A stretch of DNA of 64,000 nt from Nitrospirales bacterium (lineage in GTDB: Bacteria > Nitrospirota > Nitrospiria > Nitrospirales > UBA8639), in the NCBI GenBank assembly GCA_022825885.1, contig JAJDVY010000029.1:37845-101844 (forward strand), given 5' to 3'. The position numbers were made by a program, and so were the translations under genes. This document shows, piece by piece, positions 43,759 to 51,049 of this stretch (positions within the stretch are counted from its first letter, which is position 1; the number at the start of each line of letters is the position of its first letter). Under the pieces are notes generated by a model that saw nothing but the letters and a program-made list of their open reading frames with translations, searched no databases and was not told where the DNA came from.

Positions 43759-43916
43759 GGCGCTCTACATGCAATAGGGTATGTCGAAGACTCTAACTTT
43801 TTGGAAATATAGGGTTTTAGGTTCTCCAAGGTTAAAAAAGGCCGCCTTTTCGAAAGCGGAACCTCTATCAGCCGCCGGTTTATCTGAACGGCCAATTGCA
43901 CGAAGAAAACTATAAG

Positions 43917-43955
43917 TTGACTATACTCCATATTTATAATATATATATGGAGTAT
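43917..43955 (+). promoter_or_regulatory. Promoter with 11-bp palindrome reaching into the start codon
   Basis: TTGACT (43917-43922), a 17-bp spacer and TATATA (43940-43945) form a good promoter. Perfect inverted arms ATACTCCATAT (43923-43933) and ATATGGAGTAT (43945-43955) flank the -10 region; the right arm carries the only Shine-Dalgarno-like GGAG and the first bases of ATG 43954. Transcription would start about at the start codon, so the mRNA could be nearly leaderless. The palindrome is an apt operator for autorepression. Confidence 0.55.
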
Positions 43956-45144
43956 GCATAAGAGAAAGCTCAACCTGTCCAGCCTGTTGAAGCGGAAGAA
44001 ATCCGCTTTTCTGTTTGGTCCACGGGGTGTGGGTAAGACCGTGTTGGCACAGGATTATCTGAGTCGCATCCAACACGCGGAAAGCATCGACCTGTTGAGT
44101 TTGGACGTCTATCGGCGCTACGTCGCCGAACCCGGTCTGTTTCGTCTGGAAATCGAGCAACGATTGCGGGATATCCCTGCAAAAGAGACACTCACCGTTC
44201 TCATCGATGAGGTGCAAAAATTACCCGGGCTGCTTGATGAGGTGCATTGCCTGATCGAGCGGCACAAGGGCCAGGTTCAATTTCTGTTGACCGGTTCCAG
44301 TGCCAGAAAACTCAAACGTTCAGGCGCCAATCTTCTGGCCGGACGGGCATGGACGCTCAGGTTACATCCTCTAAGCTCACAGGAGCTTGCGCCTGATCTG
44401 CGCAAGGCCCTGACCATCGGCACGTTACCCGGTATTTATCAGGAAACCCAAGCCTCGGCGAAGCGATCATTGAAAGCCTACGTGGAAACCTATCTCAGGG
44501 AAGAGGTGATGCAGGAATCATTGGTTAGGAAGATCGATTATTTTATTCGTTTACTTGACGTTGCCGGGCAGGTGAATGGTGAACCCGTGAACTTTACGGC
44601 CGTTTCCAGGGATACCGGCGTCAGCGTGAAAACGGTTCAGGAATATTTCGACATATTAGCGGACACGTTGATTGCTTTTCGTATAGACGGTTGGAGTTAT
44701 TCGGTACGCAAGCAATTACGCCAAAGCCCCAAGTATTATTTCTTTGATTGTGGCGTCTTAAACGCGGTGAGAGGTGAACTCCAGACTGAATTGAAGCCAA
44801 GCAGCTATCGCTATGGGAAGCTGTTTGAAACGTTCATCGTCAACGAACTGATCCGGGCCGACGATTACAACGAGGCAGGCTATCGTTTCTATTACTGGCG
44901 TACGAACACCGGCATGGAAGTCGATCTGGTGCTGACGCGTGGTCCGAACGACGTGCCCAGAGCCGTTGAAATCAAATCGCAAACTTCGCCCAAAGAATCA
45001 GACCTGAAAGGACTTCTGGCCTTTGCGTCAGAAAATCGCAAGACGAATTTGTTTTGCCTCTGTCAAACGCCACGCAAATATACGCTTGGTCCGATACAGG
45101 TTCTACCCTGGCAGAGGGGCATAGAAGCCCTGCTCCCAAAATAG
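43954..45144 (+). CDS. AAA_14 ATPase with DUF4143 domain
   Basis: 396 residues. Walker A FGPRGVGKTVL (21-31), Walker B LTVLIDEVQKLP (about 79-90) and sensor LLTGSSARKLKR are those of the AAA_14 family. The C-terminal DUF4143 domain includes YYFFDCGVLNAVRG, GKLFETFIVNEL and a nuclease-like stretch YYWRTNTGMEVDLVL with AVEIKS, i.e. a PD-(D/E)xK-like D...ExK pattern. These proteins are widespread in bacteria and archaea; their function is unsettled. A strong palindromic operator overlaps its promoter and start. It stands alone, without an operon partner. Confidence 0.85.
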   Translation: MHKRKLNLSSLLKRKKSAFLFGPRGVGKTVLAQDYLSRIQHAESIDLLSLDVYRRYVAEPGLFRLEIEQRLRDIPAKETLTVLIDEVQKLPGLLDEVHCLIERHKGQVQFLLTGSSARKLKRSGANLLAGRAWTLRLHPLSSQELAPDLRKALTIGTLPGIYQETQASAKRSLKAYVETYLREEVMQESLVRKIDYFIRLLDVAGQVNGEPVNFTAVSRDTGVSVKTVQEYFDILADTLIAFRIDGWSYSVRKQLRQSPKYYFFDCGVLNAVRGELQTELKPSSYRYGKLFETFIVNELIRADDYNEAGYRFYYWRTNTGMEVDLVLTRGPNDVPRAVEIKSQTSPKESDLKGLLAFASENRKTNLFCLCQTPRKYTLGPIQVLPWQRGIEALLPK

Positions 45145-45496
45145 GCCGTGCCGTAAATCACGGCTGTCATTGATACGAAAATAGCCCCCTCTGTCATTCC
45201 CGACGTTAGTAATCGGGAATCCAGTGTCTTTTGTCTTCATGGACGAAGAAAAAAGCCAAGACGCTGGATCCTCGATTAGAGATGTCGAGGATGACAGATT
45301 GGAGAGAGCGGTCCCCATTTTCGTCCCTTGGGGTGCAGGCGGTCAGCCTTCATGAAGGATTCCTGTATGTGTTCAATTATTCGTTGACAATTTCCAGCCC
45401 ACCTTTTGTTCCTCCTTTGTCTGCCCTGAGCCTGTCGAAAGATCAGGAGGGGCGAGGGGAGGTAGAGGCTGGGGTGTTAACGAAGGAGACAGGGAA
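45145..45496. other. Intergenic region rich in dispersed repeat sequence
   Basis: 352 bp without a supported gene. It starts with a 6-bp hairpin GCCGTG/CACGGC (45145-45164) just after the ATPase stop, a possible weak terminator, then the REP-like unit at 45196-45220, and ends with the leader of the YdeI-like gene. Confidence 0.4.
45196..45220. repeat. REP-like hairpin ATTCCCGA/TCGGGAAT
   Basis: Arms at 45196-45203 and 45213-45220 around CGTTAGTAA. It is set in the context GTCATTCCCGA...TCGGGAATCCAGTG, a form of intergenic repeat common in bacteria. The relative at 13178-13200 shares core and loop. Confidence 0.55.
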
Positions 45497-45745
45497 GTGG
45501 GCCGGGACTTTTCCAAACTGAAGCGACCACGATACCCGATGCCGGATTTCGTCAAACAGGCTCTGGACGAGAGGGGTGTGATGAAAGCCTATCAGGAGCG
45601 TCCGGCGTATCAGCAGAACGATTATATCGGTTGGATAAACCGGGCTAAGCGCCAAGAGACAAAAGAAAAACGGCTGCGCCAGATGCTTGAAGAACTCGAA
45701 AAAGGTGGCATATACATGAAAATGAAGCATCCAGCATCGGCATAG
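45497..45745 (+). CDS. YdeI/OmpD-associated family protein
   Basis: 82 residues from GTG 45497, with AAGGAG about 10 nt upstream. The body, PMPDFVKQALDERGVMKAYQ then NDYIGWINRAKRQETKEKRL and GGIYMKM, matches the conserved C-terminal module of the YdeI/OmpdA-like family, which in full-length members follows a DUF1905 domain. Roles in envelope-stress or bacteriocin protection have been suggested for relatives; nothing here fixes the function. A single short module is common. Confidence 0.7.
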   Translation: MGRDFSKLKRPRYPMPDFVKQALDERGVMKAYQERPAYQQNDYIGWINRAKRQETKEKRLRQMLEELEKGGIYMKMKHPASA

Positions 45746-45879
45746 AAATGTATTTGTTTCACATTTTGCTGGAGTTAAAGGAATTGCTCGGCCTTTGACG
45801 GACGCTAATTGAAACGATACCCTGTTAAACGCACTGTGGAGCGCTTTGCTCACTACCGCAAATCCATCTTTGTGGTCTT

Positions 45880-46488
45880 ATGAAGCTTTATTCCTACATT
45901 GTCGCGCATGACGGTGGGTTTGCCCCAAATCCTTTTTGGGGATACTGCACGTTGGCTAACTGCAAGCCAAAGATCCGACGAACGGCCAAGGTGGGGGATT
46001 GGATCGTTGGCTTGAGTCCCAAGGCCAAGGGCAACCGGGTCATCTATGCAATGCAGGTGGAAGAGATTCTCAACTACGGACAGTACTACCACGACAAACG
46101 GTTCGCCGAAAAAGTTCCAAATTACTCCAAACGCAAAATGATCTACAAACGGGGGGACAATATCTACAAACCGTTGCCCAATGGTGCGTTCAGGCAATTG
46201 CGGTCAGCGCACTCCAAAGAATGCCAAGAGGATCTAAAGGCCAAGGTAGTGGACTTGGGAGGTGTCAACATCCTTATTGCAAGGACGTTCCACTATTTTG
46301 GCGGGTCTGGTCCTGACTTGCCCAAGCACTTACATGAGTTGAAAGTTCGTCGGGGGCACAAGTGTCGTTTCCCGCCAGACACGATATCTGATTTCTCGAA
46401 ATTTATCGAAGAGTACCCGCTGGGCTTGAACGCTCCACCGTCCGATTGGCCAAGTGACGATGATTCGTGGAAGGAAGGGAACAGATGA
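45880..46488 (+). CDS. NMAD2 (nucleotide-modification-associated domain 2) protein
   Basis: 202 residues. The opening MKLYSYIVAHDGGFAPNPFW, then CTLANCKPKIRR and KVGDWIVGLSPK, is characteristic of NMAD2, a domain predicted from phage and bacterial gene neighbourhoods to act in handling of modified nucleotides or bases. FAEKVPNYSKRKMIYKRGDN and FHYFGGSGPDLP are further conserved blocks. Its stop overlaps the start of an NMAD3 gene by 4 nt (ATGA), so the two are made together. The domain family is confident; the reaction is not known. Confidence 0.75.
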   Translation: MKLYSYIVAHDGGFAPNPFWGYCTLANCKPKIRRTAKVGDWIVGLSPKAKGNRVIYAMQVEEILNYGQYYHDKRFAEKVPNYSKRKMIYKRGDNIYKPLPNGAFRQLRSAHSKECQEDLKAKVVDLGGVNILIARTFHYFGGSGPDLPKHLHELKVRRGHKCRFPPDTISDFSKFIEEYPLGLNAPPSDWPSDDDSWKEGNR

Positions 46489-47360
46489 AACTGATTTTCA
46501 GCAGAAAAGGGTTCGACTCCTCCGCTGGGGGTGTGCCGAGTCCAATATTCCCCGATGGCCGCATGGTTTCGCTACCCATTCCAGACAAGAGGTCGAAAGT
46601 CACGTATACGGACATCTCATTCAATGGCGTATCGCTTGGTCCTCTAGTCTCTCAACTGACAGGTGACCGGATTCCTTCACACTACCGTGCCCACATTGAC
46701 CCTGATCTGGCGAAGGATAGCCTTCCACGTTTGACTGGCTGGCGTCCCATTTTCGGTCAGACCGGGCCTGCTCAAGGCCACCTCCGGAATAATGGAGTTG
46801 GGCCAGGTGATCTATTTTTATTCTTCGGACTCTTTCGGCGTGTCGAAGTCCGTGATGGGTTTTATACATGGGTCAAAAATGCTCGACCCTGGCACGTCAT
46901 TTGGGGATGGTTGCAGATTGCGGAAGTTTTGCCAATCGAGAGTTCAAAGCCACCATCCGGTTATGAATGGGCGGAATACCATCCTCATTTTCGTGAAGAA
47001 GGTGAGTCGAACAATGTAGTGTACTTGGCGAGCCGCCATTTGGAAATAGAGAGCATGGACACAGACAGCCTTCCTGGAGCAGGAGTTTTCTCCTATTTCT
47101 CCACCAGTCAGCAGTTAACTGCTCCGCTTGCGGAGAACAAGACGACTTGGAACCTTCCCGCTTGGTTTCATCCAACCGGGAACCGGACGCCCCTCACGTA
47201 CCATCAAAATCCGCGGCGTTGGCACCGCCAAGGTCAACGAACCGAATTGAAAGCTGTAGCAAGAGGACAGGAATTCATCTTGGACTGTGATGAATACCCA
47301 GAAGCCGTTGGTTGGGTTTGTGATTTGCTTCAGAATCAACCATTTGGCAAAACGGCATAG
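46485..47360 (+). CDS. NMAD3 (nucleotide-modification-associated domain 3) protein
   Basis: 291 residues from ATG 46485, chosen for the ATGA overlap with the preceding gene and GGAA upstream. MKLIFSRKGFDSSAGGVPSP is the typical opening of NMAD3, followed by IFPDGRMVSLPIP, LGHLRNNGV-type AQGHLRNNGVGPGDLFLFFG and the C-terminal RWHRQGQRTELKAVARGQEF with DCDE. The invariant Arg, Asp and His suggest an enzyme acting on nucleotides. It pairs with NMAD2 in an operon, and an MBL-fold gene begins 40 nt downstream. No base-modifying enzyme or phage genes are nearby, so the pair may work in salvage or defence. Confidence 0.78.
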   Translation: MKLIFSRKGFDSSAGGVPSPIFPDGRMVSLPIPDKRSKVTYTDISFNGVSLGPLVSQLTGDRIPSHYRAHIDPDLAKDSLPRLTGWRPIFGQTGPAQGHLRNNGVGPGDLFLFFGLFRRVEVRDGFYTWVKNARPWHVIWGWLQIAEVLPIESSKPPSGYEWAEYHPHFREEGESNNVVYLASRHLEIESMDTDSLPGAGVFSYFSTSQQLTAPLAENKTTWNLPAWFHPTGNRTPLTYHQNPRRWHRQGQRTELKAVARGQEFILDCDEYPEAVGWVCDLLQNQPFGKTA

Positions 47361-47400
47361 CGCGATAAGAGGATAAGCCCCGTTAAAACGAACAACGTCG

Positions 47401-48039
47401 ATGAAACAGTTACAGGAAGATTTATGGCAAAGCACGATCCATAGCATGGGTTCGTTGAATACTCATGCTTACTTCCTTCGGCGGCCGGAAGGGAACGTGC
47501 TGTTTTACAATACCGGCCACGAGGGCGATTTCGAGAAAATAGCTGAGTTGGGAGGCATTCAGTTCCAGCTTCTCAGCCACCGCGATGAATCGGGTCCGTC
47601 GTTGAATCGTATCAAAGACCTGTTCAGTTCCAAGCTGTGTTGCAGTGCCCTGGAAGCCCCGATTGTCGATAATGATGCACGGGTGGATGTCACTTTTCAG
47701 GCAGAAGACCATCACCTGGGCGATATTGACGTCATCCATACCCCCGGTCATACCGAAGGCAGTATTTGCTTTTTCTACAAGTCGCCGTACGGAAAGTCCT
47801 ACCTCTTTACCGGCGATACGATATTCCAGTCGAAAGCGAAGTGGGCGACGCTGGCATTCCCGCTGGCGGGTGGTAGCAAGGCGTCGCTTGCCGAAAGCCT
47901 GAAACGGCTGAGGGATCTCGATCCCGACGTGGTCATGAGCAGTGCTTTCGTCGGCGACGTGTCGTTTGTCGAAGTCACTGGTGACGAATGGACTCAAGCC
48001 ATCGATGACAACGTCAGCCGATTAAAGAAAGAGTCTTGA
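47401..48039 (+). CDS. MBL-fold metallo-hydrolase-like protein
   Basis: 212 residues of the metallo-beta-lactamase fold. HTPGHTEGSICFF (about 117-129) and FTGDTIFQ (about 139-146) supply the usual His and Asp ligands, but the first motif, HxHxDH in active members, reads LSHRDESG, so at least one ligand is missing. It may bind a single metal or have another role. The opening LWQSTIHSMGSLNTHAYFLR resembles glyoxalase II-like hydrolases. It follows the NMAD pair by 40 nt on the same strand and may share its transcript. Confidence 0.75.
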   Translation: MKQLQEDLWQSTIHSMGSLNTHAYFLRRPEGNVLFYNTGHEGDFEKIAELGGIQFQLLSHRDESGPSLNRIKDLFSSKLCCSALEAPIVDNDARVDVTFQAEDHHLGDIDVIHTPGHTEGSICFFYKSPYGKSYLFTGDTIFQSKAKWATLAFPLAGGSKASLAESLKRLRDLDPDVVMSSAFVGDVSFVEVTGDEWTQAIDDNVSRLKKES

Positions 48040-48080
48040 ACGCCAAACTTCAGCCGCCTCTCCGCGTGTTGGAAGTAGAG

Positions 48081-48491
48081 TTAGACGGCCTCGACGGGTG
48101 GGAGACCTTCGGACTCGGCAGCTCGAACGAGCGCGGCGTCGAGACTGGCGAGTGCCGCATTCTGCCGTTTGGCCAACTCCAGGTACACGGCATCATAGAA
48201 AGACAAACCGTGCATTTGGGCGAGGGAGAAGGCTGTTGAGAGGTTGAGATCCATGTCAGTTTGTATGGGAAGCCACTTCAAGGCTTCCAAACATTCAGTC
48301 ACACGGCTGGCGGAAATGTGACGGCGGCGCCCGGCTACGAGCAAACAGTTGCGGACTTCCATGTGCCACAATTGCGGTACAAGAGCCGTGTCCTTTGTAA
48401 GACGGGATTGTGCGACTTCGGCTCGTGAATCTTTTTCATCGTCGAGAAACCAAGACATGGTAACCGACGCATCCAGAACCAGGGTGCTCAA
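48081..48491 (-). CDS. vapC: PIN-domain toxin, VapC-type
   Basis: 136 residues, the usual VapC length. All four acidic residues of the PIN site are visible: Asp7 (LVLDASV), Glu45 (HMEVRN), Asp100 (SFYDAVYLELA) and Asp118 (ASLDAAL). VapC toxins are metal-dependent RNases that cut tRNA or rRNA. The start overlaps the antitoxin stop by 4 nt, the standard operon order. Confidence 0.92.
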   Translation of the reverse strand: MSTLVLDASVTMSWFLDDEKDSRAEVAQSRLTKDTALVPQLWHMEVRNCLLVAGRRRHISASRVTECLEALKWLPIQTDMDLNLSTAFSLAQMHGLSFYDAVYLELAKRQNAALASLDAALVRAAESEGLPPVEAV

Positions 48492-48739
48492 TAGCGATGC
48501 CCTTCGTGGCGGGCGGCGAGAATTTCCTCGATGGACATATCAATACCTTTCCATGTTGCACGCCAGGCCTTGAAACGCTTAACTGCCGCCTTACGGGCAG
48601 CGCGATCCTGATTTTCAGCCGGTACCAGATGGGCAACCGGTTTGCCGTGGCGCGTGATCGCGATTGTTTCACCGCGCTCCACTGCGCTCAGGAGTTGTGC
48701 GAGATGGGTCTTGGCTTCCGTTGCTTGAATTTCACGCAT
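48488..48739 (-). CDS. Phd/YefM-type antitoxin paired with the PIN toxin
   Basis: 83 residues. The N-terminus EIQATEAKTHLAQLLSAVER then GETIAITRHGKPVAHLVP is the Phd/YefM DNA-binding fold; the C-terminal tail binds and neutralises the toxin. An imperfect palindrome just upstream (48749-48767) is the likely operator for autorepression. The gene ends in ATGA shared with vapC. Confidence 0.92.
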   Translation of the reverse strand: MREIQATEAKTHLAQLLSAVERGETIAITRHGKPVAHLVPAENQDRAARKAAVKRFKAWRATWKGIDMSIEEILAARHEGHRY

Positions 48740-48748
48740 TTTATTTAA

Positions 48749-48767
48749 ACTGGTTATTTTAACCGGT
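48749..48767. promoter_or_regulatory. Candidate operator of the toxin-antitoxin operon
   Basis: ACTGGTTA-TTT-TAACCGGT, an 8-bp palindrome with one mismatch, 10 bp upstream of the antitoxin start. Its position fits an operator bound by the antitoxin. Confidence 0.5.
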
Positions 48768-48898
48768 CAATATTAGCACGACTTTCAAGGCCGGATCAAC
48801 TGTATCTGTGGGTTCGGTCTGACGGCCCTTCCCCCCACCGGTTCGCCTGCGGGCTTCGCCCCTTCGTTAAGCTCAGGGCAGGCTCTTGGCTCGGCCGA

Positions 48899-48917
48899 CT
48901 CCCCCTCAAGGGGGGAG
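48899..48917 (-). terminator. Possible hairpin terminator after tusA
   Basis: CTCCCCC and GGGGGAG pair around TCAAG, 15 bp past the tusA stop. A GC-rich stem in this position can end transcription from the minus strand, but no T-run is present, so it may simply be a repeat. Confidence 0.3.
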
Positions 48918-48931
48918 CGATTCGGGAGCGG

Positions 48932-49177
48932 CTATTTGGTCTTTTTGACGTAGGCCTTGTACACCGTTTTGGGGTCCGTTGCCTCTTCTTCGAGGCCGAC
49001 CCATTCGTGGCCGGTGGTTTGGCACCAGGCGGGCATATCTTTTTTGATCCCTTCGTCGTCGGAGAGGACTTCGAGGACCTGGCCTGTGGTGAGTTCCTTG
49101 ATTTTCTTGGAGGTGAGGATAATGGGCATGGGGCAGAAGTACCCCAGCGTATCGAGTGTAATATCGGATTCGATCAT
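48932..49177 (-). CDS. tusA: TusA-family sulfur carrier protein
   Basis: 81 residues from ATG 49177. TLGYFCPMPIILTSKKI holds the CPxP motif with the active Cys15, which carries persulfide sulfur. WCQTTGHEWVGLEEE is the conserved second part. TusA delivers sulfur for tRNA thiolation, molybdenum cofactor and, in sulfur oxidisers, to the Dsr/Hdr systems. The DsrE2-like gene 83 bp upstream on the same strand makes a role in sulfur trafficking the better guess. Confidence 0.88.
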   Translation of the reverse strand: MIESDITLDTLGYFCPMPIILTSKKIKELTTGQVLEVLSDDEGIKKDMPAWCQTTGHEWVGLEEEATDPKTVYKAYVKKTK

Positions 49178-49260
49178 GTGATTATCACCTTTACCCCTCA
49201 CCCTTCCCTCTCCCTCAAGGGGAGCGGGTAAGACTTTTCAAGTGGAGAGGGAGTTATTGA

Positions 49261-49791
49261 TCAGATAAACAAATTCACCGAGCCGTCTTTGGCTTCCGCG
49301 AGGTAGGTTGAGACCCCGGCGAGTTGATCCACGCCGTCGATCAGGGTTTCTTTTGAAATGCCCAGTAAGCCCAACGTGGTGGTGCATGCGATCATTTTGA
49401 CACCGAGATCCTGCGCGGTTTCGATCAGTTCGGGGACCCCGGGCATGTGATTGTCCCGCATGACCTTTTTCATCATCGTCGTGCCCAGCCCGCCGTAGTT
49501 GAACTTTGAAAGGGGCAGGCTTGCGGCGCCTCCTTTGTTGAGCCAGCCGAAGGACTTGCGCAGCAGGTCCTTGGCGGTATTGGTTGCTCCGGGTTTGCGA
49601 ATGACGTTCAGCCCCCAGAAGGTAAAGAACATGGTCACCTGCATGCCCATGGCTGCGGCGCCGGTGGCAATGATAAAAGCGGCCATGGCTTTATCCATGT
49701 CTCCGCTTAGGAGCACGATGGTCACCCGCTCCGGTTTGGATTCCTGAAGCTCGGCAAGGGCCGCGGTTGGTTCGACTTGGGTCATGGTCAT
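49261..49791 (-). CDS. DsrE2-like sulfur-trafficking protein
   Basis: 176 residues of the DsrE/DsrF/DrsH group. ERVTIVLLSGDMDKAMAAFI begins the Rossmann-like fold, FTFWGLNVIRKP is a signature of the larger DsrE2 type, and KMIACTTTLGLLGI contains the conserved Cys. DsrE2 proteins exchange persulfide with TusA and rhodaneses at the membrane. ATG 49791 or the in-frame ATG 49785 can start it. Confidence 0.85.
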   Translation of the reverse strand: MTMTQVEPTAALAELQESKPERVTIVLLSGDMDKAMAAFIIATGAAAMGMQVTMFFTFWGLNVIRKPGATNTAKDLLRKSFGWLNKGGAASLPLSKFNYGGLGTTMMKKVMRDNHMPGVPELIETAQDLGVKMIACTTTLGLLGISKETLIDGVDQLAGVSTYLAEAKDGSVNLFI

Positions 49792-49909
49792 GGGATCACC
49801 TGTTCCGCGTGGCTAGAGGGTTAAAGGCTCGATGCCTACAAGCGAGAACATCTATCAGAAGTTGTATATCACCTTTTTGAGGTTGTCAACAAAGCACGAT
49901 TGCAGTAAA

Positions 49910-50051
49910 GGAACCTCTGATTTATTGTGATAGCGGGATGCAGGGCAAGGCGTCCCGGAGCGAAACCCGAGGCTTATCAGAGAGATAGGTGAGGGTTGAG
50001 CGAGGACACAACGCCGCCATGCGCCCGATAGTGCACTAAATCAGAGGTTCC
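49910..50051. mobile_element. 142-bp MITE-like element with 15-bp terminal inverted repeats
   Basis: GGAACCTCTGATTTA (49910-49924) and its exact complement (50037-50051) bound a 142-bp unit with no coding capacity. TAAA stands directly outside both ends (49906-49909 and 50052-50055), a plausible 4-bp target duplication. Such units with GGAACCTCTGATT ends look like non-autonomous derivatives of an IS5-like element; no transposase with these ends is in the window. The right end lies 20 bp before the ftcD-like start. Confidence 0.7.
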
Positions 50052-50071
50052 TAAACAGGGATATGGCCGGC

Positions 50072-50989
50072 ATGGTCGAGAGCATTGCCAATTTCAGTGA
50101 AGGCCGGGACCCGGGCGTCATCGAGAAGCTCAAAAACGTTTTGGTCTCGGTCCCGGGCGTCGCCCTGCTTGATGAACACCGGGACGCGGACCACCATCGA
50201 TGTGTCCTGACCGTAGCCGGGTCGGTCGAGTCGATGGAAGAGGTCGCTTTTTCAGTGGTGGCCAAGGCTTCGGAATTGATCGACTTGAAGCATCACATGG
50301 GCCAGCATCCTCGTCTTGGGGCGTGCGACGTGTTGCCGTTTGTCCCGTTGTCGGGTTCGACCATGGAGCAATGCATCAGTCTTGCGCATCGAGTCGGAGC
50401 GAGAATCGGAAGAGATTTGCGGATACCGGTTTTTCTCTATGAGGAAGCCGGCGAGCGGCCATTTCGGAAGCGCTTGGAGCAGATCCGGAAAGGAGGGCTG
50501 GAAGCCCTGAGGCGGCGGATGGCCACCGACCGGACGTGGGCTCCGGATTTCGGTCCGGCCGAACCGCACCCGACGGCCGGCGTGATTGTGGTGGGGGCTC
50601 GTCATCCGCTTATCGCCTTCAACGTGGCGTTGCAGAGTCACGATGTCTCCTTGGCACAGGATATCGCCAGAACGATTCGTGCATCAAACGGCGGGCTGCC
50701 GGCGGTCAAAGCCATCGGGCTGGAACTGAAAAGCCAAGGCTGCGTGCAGGTGTCGATGAATCTCACGGACTATCACCAAACGCCCGTTCACGTGGCGTTC
50801 GAAGCCGTGAAACGAGCCGCGGCTCTCAAAGGCGTCGGCGTGATGAAAAGCGAGTTGGTGGGGTTGATCCCTCAGGAGGCTCTTGCGCAGGGCGAGGGGC
50901 ATGATCTTCAGATTGATATCTTGACACAGGCTCAAACTCTGGAACATCGACTGGGACAATGTGGGTTGGGGCTAGGATCCGGTTTGTAG
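50072..50989 (+). CDS. ftcD: Glutamate formimidoyltransferase (formiminotransferase)
   Basis: 305 residues. MVESIANFSEGRDPGVIEKL opens like all formiminotransferases; DEHRDADHHRCVLTV and LGACDVLPFVPLSG contain the conserved catalytic His/Asp region and folate-binding loop. It moves a formimino group from N-formimino-glutamate to tetrahydrofolate in histidine breakdown. Only the transferase part is present, without the cyclodeaminase, and no hut genes are nearby. ATG 50072 is preferred over ATG 50063 because AGGG at 50057-50060 is too close to the latter. The MITE just upstream may have replaced its native promoter. A perfect 30-bp palindrome covers the stop. Confidence 0.88.
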   Translation: MVESIANFSEGRDPGVIEKLKNVLVSVPGVALLDEHRDADHHRCVLTVAGSVESMEEVAFSVVAKASELIDLKHHMGQHPRLGACDVLPFVPLSGSTMEQCISLAHRVGARIGRDLRIPVFLYEEAGERPFRKRLEQIRKGGLEALRRRMATDRTWAPDFGPAEPHPTAGVIVVGARHPLIAFNVALQSHDVSLAQDIARTIRASNGGLPAVKAIGLELKSQGCVQVSMNLTDYHQTPVHVAFEAVKRAAALKGVGVMKSELVGLIPQEALAQGEGHDLQIDILTQAQTLEHRLGQCGLGLGSGL

Positions 50990-51014
50990 GGACCAGCGAT
51001 CGCTGGTCCCTACA
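50985..51014. terminator. Perfect 30-bp palindrome at the ftcD stop, probable terminator
   Basis: Bases 50985-50999 are the exact reverse complement of 51000-51014, with core GGGACCAGCGATCGCTGGTC. The TAG stop of the formiminotransferase lies inside the left arm, and GTTTTC follows the right arm. It may work as a hairpin terminator or belong to a dispersed palindrome family. Confidence 0.5.
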
Positions 51015-51049
51015 GTTTTCTCATTGCACAAAGGTAAAGGTCACAGACA

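Noticed and set aside
45443..45853. 136-codon minus-strand frame opposite the YdeI-like gene
   Set aside because: Overlaps a recognised domain on the other strand and has no motif of its own.
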